From a virus, in IMG/VR virus record IMGVR_UViG_3300044712_000673, positions 1 through 33,064 of that record: a DNA stretch of 33,064 nt; one strand, 5' to 3'. The position numbers and the translations under genes were made by a program. Positions 1 to 7,050 of this stretch are shown piece by piece; position 1 is the stretch's first letter, and the number at the start of each line of letters is the position of its first letter. Under the pieces are notes generated by a model, which ran no database searches, was not told the origin of the DNA, and saw only the letters and a program-made list of their open reading frames with translations.

Positions 1-344
1 TCCGCGAGCGAGCGGGCTTCGGAGGTATCCGTGGCCGTGACCAGCGCGCCCGAAGCGTCCTCGCCGACCAGGGTAGTCAGCGGCGGACGCTGCACGCCGG
101 TTTCATCCGAGTTATCGATCACCAGTTGATAGGCGACGTCGACATAGAGCGAATTCTGAAAGCGGCCGTAGTCGATGCCGCCCTGCTCGTCCGATAGGAG
201 CGTCTGCGGGTTATCGGCAGCCGTGAGCATCGCCTCGTCGGTGAAGACATCAGCGAGGTCCGTGGTCCCTGCGATGTAGATGCTGACTGACGCCCCGCCG
301 TAGCCGGGTTGCCAGAGGTCGAATTCACTGATGCGCTGCGGCAT
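1..344 (-). CDS. Tail protein (spike/fibre-like), N-terminal part only
   Basis: The gene starts with ATG at 344, preceded by an AAGGGG Shine-Dalgarno inside the end of the holin gene, and runs off the left edge; 114 codons are visible. The N-terminus reads MPQRISEFDLWQPGYGG, followed by a pattern common in podovirus tail proteins: a short beta-rich domain with an x-NPQTLLSDEQGG-x turn and then SLYVD. The tail fibre encoded at 2388-4934 has a comparable NPVTLDADGR...IYID segment, so both may use related head- or tail-binding N-terminal domains. The gene follows the holin by four bases in the same leftward unit. A tail or spike function is inferred from this N-terminal style and the context; the receptor-binding or enzymatic part is outside the window. 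Confidence 0.6.
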   Translation of the reverse strand, partial: MPQRISEFDLWQPGYGGASVSIYIAGTTDLADVFTDEAMLTAADNPQTLLSDEQGGIDYGRFQNSLYVDVAYQLVIDNSDETGVQRPPLTTLVGEDASGALVTATDTSEARSLA

Positions 345-348
345 GGCC

Positions 349-870
349 TTACCCCTTGATGAGCTGGTTGATCGTCTCGTCCTTGGACTTGCTGCCTCGC
401 GTCGTCCCGAACTCGAAGGCGAAGACTTGATCGACGTAACCCAGTAGCCGGCCGAGGACCAGCGTGAATGTCCCCTTGGCGTACTCGTTGATGCTCGGGT
501 CGCGCCAGATGGCGACGGTCAGGGCCAGGACGCCAATAAGCGCCAGCGCGGCGATGATGTCGGCGCGGGTGTTGCGCTTCCCCGCCTTGAGGAATTCGGT
601 ATCCCGCTTTCGGGCATCCTGAATATCTGCGAGGTAGGCCCGCTCCAGATCCGCATCCAGGTCGATGATGTGCTGCTGGAATTGCAGTTGAATTGCCGGA
701 TCAAGCCGGATGGCCTCGACGGCCTGGGCGGCATCCTGTTTGCCGGTGACAACCCGCGCCACGTCGATCACCTTCTCGGCGACCTTCGCGCTCTTGTCGT
801 CCCCGGTGATCCATTTGATGATGCTCGGCGCGAACTGCGCGAGGCCGAAGGCAATGCTGATCGGGTCCAT
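349..870 (-). CDS. Holin, three-TM GTA-type
   Basis: 173 residues. Three hydrophobic segments can be seen: residues about 5-22 (ISIAFGLAQFAPSIIKWI), 104-123 (IIAALALIGVLALTVAIW) and 134-152 (FTLVLGRLLGYVDQVFAFEFG). The C-terminus ends in a conserved-looking FGTTRGSKSKDE tail that matches the pattern of the 3TM holins first described in gene transfer agents (GTA_holin_3TM family). It would form lesions in the inner membrane that release the M15 peptidase, which has no signal peptide. It is last in the lysis group M15 - 43 aa - 45 aa - holin. ATG at 870 lies directly after the stop of the 45-residue gene. The family call rests on recall of the C-terminal motif. Confidence 0.72.
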   Translation of the reverse strand: MDPISIAFGLAQFAPSIIKWITGDDKSAKVAEKVIDVARVVTGKQDAAQAVEAIRLDPAIQLQFQQHIIDLDADLERAYLADIQDARKRDTEFLKAGKRNTRADIIAALALIGVLALTVAIWRDPSINEYAKGTFTLVLGRLLGYVDQVFAFEFGTTRGSKSKDETINQLIKG

Positions 871-1008
871 TTAGGCCACCTTTTTTCGGAAAGTCAGATC
901 GAGGTAATAGACGTTGTTCGCCTTGTGATAGCGCCGACTGGCCTTGCGGATGCCGAGCAATGCGTTCAGAGCCGTGAAGTAGTCGAACCACCATTCAAGG
1001 ACGATCAT
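871..1008 (-). CDS. Small protein of the lysis cassette, 45 aa, unknown
   Basis: 45 codons from ATG at 1008 to TAA at 871-873, which abuts the holin start. The product begins MIVLEWWFDYFTALNALLG, a hydrophobic and aromatic N-terminus, followed by a basic stretch (IRKASRRYHKAN) and a basic end (FRKKVA). It overlaps the 3' end of the 43-residue gene by 14 bases in another frame, the dense packing expected of phage lysis genes. It has no cysteine lipobox, so it is not a classical outer-membrane spanin. It could be a small holin or antiholin-like peptide, but the family is not recognised. Confidence 0.5.
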   Translation of the reverse strand: MIVLEWWFDYFTALNALLGIRKASRRYHKANNVYYLDLTFRKKVA

Positions 1009-1126
1009 CGTCGCGCTCCCATTCATCGAAAGCATTCGATGCCCACTCGACGAGCTCCATCACCCCGAGCACCACCGCAATCACGGCGACCCCGGAAGCG
1101 AAAATCAGGAGGGCATCGGAAATCAT
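995..1126 (-). CDS. Small single-TM protein of the lysis cassette, 43 aa
   Basis: 43 residues, ATG at 1126 overlapping the TGA of the M15 peptidase gene (ATGA), stop TGA at 995-997. Residues about 5-25 (ALLIFASGVAVIAVVLGVMEL) form one clear membrane segment. An acidic, soluble C-terminus with EWERDDD follows. The stop-start coupling and position right after the endolysin suggest a lysis helper such as a pinholin-like or antiholin-like protein. No spanin lipobox or long periplasmic coil is present. The family is not recognised. Confidence 0.55.
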   Translation of the reverse strand: MISDALLIFASGVAVIAVVLGVMELVEWASNAFDEWERDDDRP

Positions 1127-1644
1127 CCGAGCACCTGTGTGTAGTGCGCTCGCCCGTTGCTATCGAAGCGCGCCGTCAGCACTTCGCCCCGGCCAATACC
1201 GGACGCCGGGAACGCGACATGGACCCATTTACCCTCCTCGATGCACTGCTCGAAGTTCACGAACTCCTTGTTCTTGACGAGCGCGGCAACGATCTGGGCC
1301 GGCGTGCCGAATTCCGGTGAAGTGAAGTCGAGCGAGAGCCCCTTGGGGTGTGACTTGCGGGCGAAGTAATCGGCCCAGGCTTGCGGATCTGCTACGTTGC
1401 GCCCGTGGCGCTCACACCAGCCGATGAAGTCTTTCCAGCAGATGATTCGCTCAAGCTCTTCGCAGCGGTAGCCGCTGGATGTGAGCACCCGACGACCGAG
1501 GACATAGCGCACCCGCTCGGAACCTTCTGCGAGCACCATGAGATTCGGGAGCAAGTGATCTGGCGGCGTGTTGTCGATTCCATTTCGGATCGCCGTGTCG
1601 CTGTGCGTCAGTTCCTCGAAGGAGAAATTCGTCGTCAGCTTCAC
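1123..1644 (-). CDS. Endolysin, M15-type peptidase
   Basis: 173 residues, GTG start at 1644 in a GTGA overlap with the preceding gene. The sequence fits the Peptidase_M15_3 group of phage D-Ala/L-Ala-D-Glu cell-wall peptidases: FSFEELTHSDTA near the N-terminus (residues 7-18), a conserved SSGYRC turn (56-61), the zinc ligands in SHPKGLSLDF (His99, Asp106) and WVHVAF (His142). It would cut peptide stems in peptidoglycan after passing the inner membrane. There is no signal peptide, so a holin is needed, and one is encoded downstream. The length is normal for this family. Confidence 0.85.
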   Translation of the reverse strand: MKLTTNFSFEELTHSDTAIRNGIDNTPPDHLLPNLMVLAEGSERVRYVLGRRVLTSSGYRCEELERIICWKDFIGWCERHGRNVADPQAWADYFARKSHPKGLSLDFTSPEFGTPAQIVAALVKNKEFVNFEQCIEEGKWVHVAFPASGIGRGEVLTARFDSNGRAHYTQVLG

Positions 1645-1985
1645 GAATTCCCGTCCTCTTTGGCGATATGGGAAAGCAAGGAATTTGTGAGCCCCTTGAT
1701 CTCTCTACCAAGGAACTCGAAGCCTGATTTGATGGCATGTTCGAGCTTGTCGAAGCGCCGGTCGAGCTCGTCGCGCTGGTAGTGGTTTCCGGCTAGCTGG
1801 AGTTGAACTTGGACGAGGGCGTTTGCGTCTTGTTCGTGTTTTTCCCAAAGTAGCTTGATGTCTTCCTCATGCTTCTTTTTGAATTCATCGAAATCTTTTT
1901 CCTGCTTACTGTCCTTCTGTCGGAGCAGATACCACAGAACCGCGATGACGCAAGCCAGCACCCCTTGAGTAATCCATGGATCCAC
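1641..1985 (-). CDS. N-terminal TM / coiled-coil lysis protein, 114 aa
   Basis: 114 residues with GTG start at 1985, preceded by AAGGGAAA. Residues 4-21 (WITQGVLACVIAVLWYLL) form a membrane anchor. The rest is charged and helical, with heptad-like KKHEEDIKLLWEKHEQDANALVQ, then a helix containing LDRRFDKLEHAIKSGFEFLG. This topology (short N-in anchor, long coil) resembles inner-membrane spanin subunits or small holins. The gene precedes the endolysin and its stop overlaps the endolysin GTG. An inner-membrane role in lysis is inferred; no partner with a lipobox was found in this cassette. Confidence 0.55.
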   Translation of the reverse strand: MDPWITQGVLACVIAVLWYLLRQKDSKQEKDFDEFKKKHEEDIKLLWEKHEQDANALVQVQLQLAGNHYQRDELDRRFDKLEHAIKSGFEFLGREIKGLTNSLLSHIAKEDGNS

Positions 1986-2039
1986 GATGCTTTTCCCTTA
2001 TTTCGTTTGTTGGTGAATTGCTGTGGGTATTCTTCCGCA

Positions 2040-2051
2040 GTGCCGGCGATG
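2040..2051. repeat. GTGCCGGCGATG motif, copy 1
   Basis: A 12-base motif in the gap between the tail chaperone gene and the TM/coiled-coil lysis gene. Identical copies occur at 9902, 14594 and 16725. Confidence 0.8.
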
Positions 2052-2058
2052 GCCTGTT

Positions 2059-2388
2059 TTACAACTGCGCCCGCAGCGCCGCGATGGCGGCATCCTGTGC
2101 AGCCATCCAATCCTTTCCGGCCTGAGTCAGTGCCGCCTCGCGGATACGGCGGTTGGTGATGGTCGCTTCGGTAGCGGCGATCTGGTCGAGGATTCCTTGC
2201 TTGCGAGCTTGCTCGGCGGCTTCGGCTGCGAGTTGTGCCTTCTGCGCTTCCAGAGCAGCGCGATCCACATAGACCCACCGATCCCCGGCGAAGTTGTTTT
2301 CGTTTCCTAGAGGAGCTATCGGGGTCGAACGCGGGGAATCCTCGCACTCGCCAACGTAGAAGCCCTCGGCGTCGTATTCGTATCTCAT
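2059..2388 (-). CDS. Tail fibre assembly chaperone-like protein
   Basis: 109 residues from ATG at 2388, which overlaps the TAA of the tail fibre gene by one base (TAATG). The N-terminus MRYEYDAEGFYVGE is followed by a proline-rich linker and DRWVYVDRAALEAQKAQL, the pattern of Tfa/phage tail assembly chaperone proteins, where a short beta segment precedes a helical C-terminus. The C-terminal 60 residues are Ala/Gln-rich and helical. Its position directly after the fibre gene supports a role in folding or trimerising the fibre C-terminus. It is probably not a virion component. Confidence 0.6.
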   Translation of the reverse strand: MRYEYDAEGFYVGECEDSPRSTPIAPLGNENNFAGDRWVYVDRAALEAQKAQLAAEAAEQARKQGILDQIAATEATITNRRIREAALTQAGKDWMAAQDAAIAALRAQL

Positions 2389-4934
2389 TATGCGTACCTC
2401 AAAAATAAGTTCTCACCATAGTGGTCAAGCGGCAGACTTGCTTTTGAAGAGTCAATGGCAATAGTGAGTAGTCTGCTCGTTGCGCTCCCACTGATTTCCG
2501 CCACGACGGGAACAAGAAACGCAGTAGTGCTAATGGGCAGAAAGCCCCCCGTACTCCCAAATCCTCCGAGAGTCTCGGGAACGGTGCTTGTGAATTCATT
2601 CCCAGGACGGTATGTATGGAAAGACACACCGTCATCGAATGACAAGAACAAAAGCCCAGTGTTATTCGATGGGTATATTCCGAGAGTAGATGAACCGATT
2701 CGGGCTAAGCCAATGTTCGTGTTGAAGGCTGCGAAGGCCACACGCCCCGGAACCTTTAATACAGTCCAGTTAATGCCGTCTGTTGTTTTGAAAATGAGTT
2801 GCTCACCGGAGATTTGCCCACTCCCTACATAAAAAAGCGCGCCGGTAGTAACTTGTATTCCCCTGTTTCTATTGGCTACACTGGTGATCGATGCTCCAAG
2901 CGAGGCAGGTAGCGTGCGTAGTGTCCATGAGGCACCGTTTGTAGAAGTCCAGTACCTAGTAGTCGAATTTTCAACAACTACAAACAACCCCGCTGTCTGC
3001 ATCCAGCGAACTACCTTCGCGCCACTACTTGCACTTCCAAGTGTCCCGCCAGCGGAGAACGAAGTTCCATTGCTGCTTGTGTACGTGGTTCCATCATCCG
3101 CGCACACCATCACCACTACAGTTCCCGCGTCATTCGAGGCAATAGAGTTCCATGTCTTACTCGCTAGCGTGGTGGATGTCGTCCACGTGGCCCCGTCCGA
3201 AGAATAAGCATGAGTTGTGTTAGCTGAGTAGTTGGATAAAGCCACGAACTTATTAACGCTACCACCCATCCAGACAACATCAGACCATGCCTTACTAGAT
3301 GAGCCGATAGTTGCCGTTGCCCATGTAGCCCCGCTATCTGCCGACTTATCGCAAGAATCAACTGCGTCCGTCATTAAGACAATCTTCCCGGCCCCGTTAG
3401 AGGCACCCGCCCCCCAACCACCGGCAGTAGCTGGAGTCCGCATTGTGGCAGTCATGCCATCAGGTAATGCGGTCAGATTGGCATAACTGGCGCGGGCCAC
3501 ATTAGAGCCACTGCATCGGATGTATTTACCTGAGTCCGGCGTGACACCGATGGCGAAAGATGCCACCGCGCCAATGGGCACATCCGCGCCACCCCCACCA
3601 AGAGCAGCAATAGCTGCGGCGACTCCAGCGGGGGTTACTGCGCGGGTCGTATCGGCACCAGCCTCAGCCTCCGCGACTGTCGCCAGTTCGACCACGCCGG
3701 TCGCCGTTTCTGAGGCCGCTTGCTTGATGTTGCCGAAGGCGGTCGCCGCGTTGCCCACGTCTGAGAGATTGTTTGCGGCAAGCATGTCGCCGCTACCCGC
3801 CCCATCAGCGCCCTTGTCGCCCGCCCTTGCAAAGCCGAGATAACCGACATCGGCCGCCGACCACGCGCCATTGCTCGCGACATGAGTCACCGCAAGCTGC
3901 AACCATGTTCCGTTGTCGGTGACGCCGGTTATCGTGAAGGTCGCAAACGTCGCCGGGGTGCCCGACTTCTTGAGCGTCAGCGTGCCCTTTACTGTGTTGG
4001 TCGAAGCGGCCCAGGTCGCCACAAAATCCGACACGTCCGGGTTGCCGGAGTCGGCCGAATTCGCAGAGAGCGCGAGGGCCGTCACCGAGGCCACGGTCGC
4101 ATTGTTCAGGCGGAAGTCGCCCGCGCCAGGATCGGCCATCGAGGTACTGCTGTCGAAGGTGAATTTCGGTGCAATCGCGGAGGCCGCGTTGCTGGCGGCA
4201 GTGGCAGAGGTTCCGGCATTGGTTTCCGATGTCGCGGCATTGCCCGCCGACGTGCTGGCCGCGCTGGCGCTGGCCGCCGCGTTGGTCGCGCTGGTCGATG
4301 CGCTGGAGGCCGAGCCGCTGGCGCTCGATGCACTGGTGGATGCGGCCGAGGCCGATGCTGCCGCTGCGACGGCGCTGGCTGCGGCGTAGGTTTCGGCCGT
4401 CTCCGCGTTTGTCTCCGCCGTCTCCGCATGCGTTTCCGCCAACTCGGCCGCCGCCTGCGCTGTCTGTGCCGCTGTCTTCGCCGTCTCAACATCGGAGACG
4501 TTGATGAATAACTCCATCCTGCCGGCGGCGAGATCCGTCGCAAACACGCCGGACGTGTGCGACGTGACCACGATGTAAAGGTTCTTGGTCGTCGAATTGC
4601 GGATGATGTCGAGGGATTGGTAGTCCGTCGCTGTCACCCAGTCGCCGCGCCAGTTGCCGAAGCTGTAGATGACGCCGGTTTCATGGTTCTCGGTAAATGC
4701 GCCCTCAATCTCGGCGATCACCGGGGCATCGATGTAGATCGGCCCATTGCTGCGGCCGTCGGCGTCGAGTGTTACCGGGTTGGGGTGTTCTACCGCGCCC
4801 GTTGCGGCGGTATAGAGGGTGGCGTGCGTTGCTGTCTTGGCACCATTGAGCACAGTCCAGAAATCAACGACTGCGCCGGCATACATGGGGTTCGCTAGGG
4901 CGAACTCCTTAATTGCTTTGCGATCTGTGGCCAT
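2388..4934 (-). CDS. Tail fibre protein
   Basis: 848 residues, ATG at 4934. Several zones are visible. Residues 1-155 form a podovirus-type N-terminal attachment domain (GAVEHPNPVTLDADGR, then NWRGDWVTATDYQSLDII). Residues 155-260 are a low-complexity Ala/Ser/Thr shaft with repeated AETAET and SASSAS units, probably a trimeric helical stalk. Residues around 400-450 carry a phage fibre repeat (ASETATGVVELATVAEAEAG...DTTRAVTPAGV). The C-terminal 380 residues contain repeated DGATW, SNGTSF, TNGASW and DGINW turns typical of beta-propeller or BNR/Asp-box domains and probably bind the receptor. By eye the DNA for this last part (2400-3500) is less GC-rich than the rest, suggesting exchange of the receptor-binding end. 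A chaperone gene follows directly. Confidence 0.88.
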   Translation of the reverse strand: MATDRKAIKEFALANPMYAGAVVDFWTVLNGAKTATHATLYTAATGAVEHPNPVTLDADGRSNGPIYIDAPVIAEIEGAFTENHETGVIYSFGNWRGDWVTATDYQSLDIIRNSTTKNLYIVVTSHTSGVFATDLAAGRMELFINVSDVETAKTAAQTAQAAAELAETHAETAETNAETAETYAAASAVAAAASASAASTSASSASGSASSASTSATNAAASASAASTSAGNAATSETNAGTSATAASNAASAIAPKFTFDSSTSMADPGAGDFRLNNATVASVTALALSANSADSGNPDVSDFVATWAASTNTVKGTLTLKKSGTPATFATFTITGVTDNGTWLQLAVTHVASNGAWSAADVGYLGFARAGDKGADGAGSGDMLAANNLSDVGNAATAFGNIKQAASETATGVVELATVAEAEAGADTTRAVTPAGVAAAIAALGGGGADVPIGAVASFAIGVTPDSGKYIRCSGSNVARASYANLTALPDGMTATMRTPATAGGWGAGASNGAGKIVLMTDAVDSCDKSADSGATWATATIGSSSKAWSDVVWMGGSVNKFVALSNYSANTTHAYSSDGATWTTSTTLASKTWNSIASNDAGTVVVMVCADDGTTYTSSNGTSFSAGGTLGSASSGAKVVRWMQTAGLFVVVENSTTRYWTSTNGASWTLRTLPASLGASITSVANRNRGIQVTTGALFYVGSGQISGEQLIFKTTDGINWTVLKVPGRVAFAAFNTNIGLARIGSSTLGIYPSNNTGLLFLSFDDGVSFHTYRPGNEFTSTVPETLGGFGSTGGFLPISTTAFLVPVVAEISGSATSRLLTIAIDSSKASLPLDHYGENLFLRYA

Positions 4935-4938
4935 GATG

Positions 4939-5658
4939 TCATGCGTCCCATGCGACGGTTCTTCGGAGGAGTTGCTTTTCGCGGTTCGAGTAGGCCATCA
5001 GCGCAGACTTTGAAGCTGCGGCGCTGGCGCGGATGTCGTCGACCTCGGTTTTCGGCAAGCGGCGCACCGGGCCGGATCCGATCTCTGCGGCCGTGGCATT
5101 GACCAGCCACTTTTGCCACTCCATCGGGAGGCCGTGGTCTTTGTTGCCCAGTCGCGACGAGCCCGCGCCGACCAAGTTGGGCGACATGATCTGGCAGATC
5201 AGCCGCAGGGTCAGCGTGTCATCTTGTGGGACCGGATAAACGAACGCGGTAGGGGTATCGACCAATCGATCGACATGGACGTGCGTCGGCACGCCTCCGG
5301 TGGTCTTGATGCCAATTGCCTCGCGGCTGGCCCTGCTCTGCATTTCGATCTCGGTGTCCTGGCCGTTGGCATCGCGGATCGTGGCCATGCACACGAATAG
5401 CACCCCATCGTCCGGGTAATCCGCGCCGGCATTGGTCAGCGGATACTCGAAGGTGTCCGTCGTGAGGGGTATTTCAAGGGTGGCAGGGATCAGCCATTGG
5501 CACCGTTCCGTGCCGGCGAGCTCGGCCACCACCATGTCCATCCAGTACAGCGTCTCGGCGAGCTCTGCCGGATCCGCTGCGGTGTCGTTGATGGCAAACG
5601 CGCCGATCTTCCGCAGGGCTCGCTCTGCAATTCCACGGACCTTGAGGCGCGTTGCCAT
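4939..5658 (-). CDS. P22 gp4-like tail accessory / head-tail adaptor
   Basis: 239 residues. The N-terminus MATRLKVRGIAERALRKIGAF, followed by AELAETLYWMDMVVAELAG, is the helical pattern of P22 gp4-type head-completion (packaged DNA stabilisation) proteins, which bind under the portal ring and receive the tail. P22 gp4 is shorter (about 166 residues). Here the middle (residues 60-165) is beta-rich and the C-terminus returns to helix (EWQKWLVNATAAEIG...VDDIRASAAASKSALMAYSNREKQ). The gene lies between head genes and the tail fibre, where such an adaptor is expected. Assignment is by pattern recall. Confidence 0.6.
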   Translation of the reverse strand: MATRLKVRGIAERALRKIGAFAINDTAADPAELAETLYWMDMVVAELAGTERCQWLIPATLEIPLTTDTFEYPLTNAGADYPDDGVLFVCMATIRDANGQDTEIEMQSRASREAIGIKTTGGVPTHVHVDRLVDTPTAFVYPVPQDDTLTLRLICQIMSPNLVGAGSSRLGNKDHGLPMEWQKWLVNATAAEIGSGPVRRLPKTEVDDIRASAAASKSALMAYSNREKQLLRRTVAWDA

Positions 5659-5661
5659 GGT

Positions 5662-6180
5662 TTAGGCCGCCTTCTTGGCCAGGAGCGGCGAGTCCTGCAT
5701 GAAGTCGCTGACGTTTTCCTCGGGGATGATCCCCTCGGATCCACGCGCCGTGCCCGGCTGGTCTGCGGTCTTCGCCTTGATGAACTCGATCAGCGTCTCA
5801 TTCGAGGACGCCTTGCCGATCTTGTCGGATCCGGGGAGCACCTTGGCGCGCTTCCACAGGGCATCACGGGAAAGCTCGCTGTACTCGGCGATAACTTCGT
5901 CCGCTTCGAGCTTCACAACGGGCTGCGACGGATCGCGGCGCTTGACCGGCTTGATGAGGTCGCCGCCCTTGCTGGTGACGACGAAAGCCTTGTCACTCAG
6001 GAATTTCAAGGCGTGGTCCATCGGCATTTCGACGGGCGTCTCGCTGTTGAGCCGGTACATCTTGGTGATCGGTTCGCCGCCGTCGATCTCCTTGATGATG
6101 ATTTCGTGAATCCGGGTTTCGCCAGGACGGGCATTCATGTCCATCACGAGGCCGGTTTCGTTTTCGCTTCCTTTGTCCAT
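5662..6180 (-). CDS. Unknown protein in the head-tail module, 172 aa
   Basis: ATG at 6180, with an AAGGAGAAACACC ribosome site upstream. The protein is acidic at the start (MDKGSENETGLVMDMNARPGETRIHEIIIKEIDGG is the general style, no repeats), has a beta-like segment around MYRLNSETPVEMPMDHALKFL and AFVVTSKGGDLIKPVKRRD, and a helical middle (EYSELSRDALWKRAKVL). No membrane segment or signal peptide is seen. It lies four bases before the adaptor gene and about 70 bases after the 242-residue virion-like gene, past a terminator-like hairpin. It may be a neck or head-completion protein, but the family is not recognised. Confidence 0.55.
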   Translation of the reverse strand: MDKGSENETGLVMDMNARPGETRIHEIIIKEIDGGEPITKMYRLNSETPVEMPMDHALKFLSDKAFVVTSKGGDLIKPVKRRDPSQPVVKLEADEVIAEYSELSRDALWKRAKVLPGSDKIGKASSNETLIEFIKAKTADQPGTARGSEGIIPEENVSDFMQDSPLLAKKAA

Positions 6181-6202
6181 GGTGTTTCTCCTTGGTGGTT
6201 AC

Positions 6203-6235
6203 AAAAAGCGGGGACCGAATCGCTCCAGCCCCCGC
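6203..6235 (-). terminator. Rho-independent terminator, leftward
   Basis: Read on the minus strand, GCGGGG (6235-6230) pairs with CCCCGC (6213-6208) around a 16-base loop and is followed by five U residues (6207-6203). It sits between the 242-residue gene and the 172-residue gene. Because downstream head-tail genes are still needed, it is probably partial, reducing distal expression relative to capsid, or is read through by antitermination. Confidence 0.6.
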
Positions 6236-6253
6236 CGGGTACTACGTTCCAGA

Positions 6254-6982
6254 TCAGGTCGTCAGGATGTACGGAATGACGATGAAGCCCTCGGCCGTGT
6301 CAGTACCGGCGGAAAGGGTGTAGCTGATGCTGGTGGCGTTCGAGCCAGTGACGACATGCGCCTCGTGGGTCAGGTCGCCGGCATTCGCCGAATCCTGAAC
6401 CTCGAAGAGCGCGCCCATCGTGTTCGAGCCGTTCAGTACCGTCGCCTTGACCAGCGCAACGGTGCCAACAGACACGCCAACGATGAAGCCGTCGGCATCA
6501 CCGGCCGTCTCGGACGAGAGCAAGCCGACATCGATGGTTTCAGTGGCATCGGCCGTCAGCGTGCGAACCATCGGCGTCGGCAGAACCGCCGAGTACAGCG
6601 GCAAATCGAAGCCGGTATCGGTTTCGGTGGTGGCTGTCGTGTCGGCGATGGCGAACGGAATCACGGCAACCTGATTGCGGCGCTGTGTATCCACGGCGAT
6701 CTCCGCGCCGGCCTGGGTGACGCCCGTCTTGACGACGAATTGACCACCGGGAGCCATGATGTAGCAATCCACGGAACTCACGGAATCGGCGACGTAGAAC
6801 TCCGCGCCGCCGTTGGTCAGGGCGAAACCGTTGGTCTTGGCAGAGCCGTCGGCGTTGTAGAGAGTCGCTTTCGCGGCGTCTCCGTTGGCGGTGACGGTGA
6901 TGCGACCGCCGGAAGCGGTAATCATCGGGCCAGCTTGGCCGCCGATGCCGCCCTCGTACAGTTGAACCTTGATCTTTTGCAT
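6254..6982 (-). CDS. Probable virion protein next to major capsid, 242 aa
   Basis: 242 residues, ATG at 6982 with AAGGAG eight bases upstream. The composition is rich in Gly, Ala, Thr and Val with alternating beta-like stretches (GGRITVTANGDAAKATLY, FYVADSVSSVDCYIMAPGG, GFIVGVSVGTVALVKATVL) and very few charged residues. This resembles head decoration or coat-associated proteins rather than an enzyme. It lies directly downstream of the capsid gene, and a strong hairpin separates the two. Family not recognised; decoration or minor coat function is inferred from composition and position. Confidence 0.55.
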   Translation of the reverse strand: MQKIKVQLYEGGIGGQAGPMITASGGRITVTANGDAAKATLYNADGSAKTNGFALTNGGAEFYVADSVSSVDCYIMAPGGQFVVKTGVTQAGAEIAVDTQRRNQVAVIPFAIADTTATTETDTGFDLPLYSAVLPTPMVRTLTADATETIDVGLLSSETAGDADGFIVGVSVGTVALVKATVLNGSNTMGALFEVQDSANAGDLTHEAHVVTGSNATSISYTLSAGTDTAEGFIVIPYILTT

Positions 6983-7011
6983 GATGAATCTCCTTGAAAA
7001 GGGGTGGAGGC

Positions 7012-7043
7012 TGGTTCAGGCCACCCGGAAGCGGCCCGAACCA
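7012..7043 (-). other. Strong RNA hairpin between capsid and next gene
   Basis: On the minus strand TGGTTCGGGCC (7043-7033) can pair with GGCCTGAACCA (7022-7012) around a ten-base loop, an 11-pair stem with one G-U. No U-run follows, so it is unlikely to be a simple intrinsic terminator. It could stabilise the capsid mRNA 3' end, be processed by RNase III, or slow transcription to keep capsid in excess. Confidence 0.5.
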
Positions 7044-7050
7044 ATCTCAC

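Noticed and set aside
2388-2700. Possible diversity-generating retroelement at the fibre gene 3' end, as in Bordetella phage BPP-1
   Set aside because: No reverse transcriptase gene and no template/variable repeat pair are in the window, and the fibre C-terminus does not look like a C-type lectin variable region.
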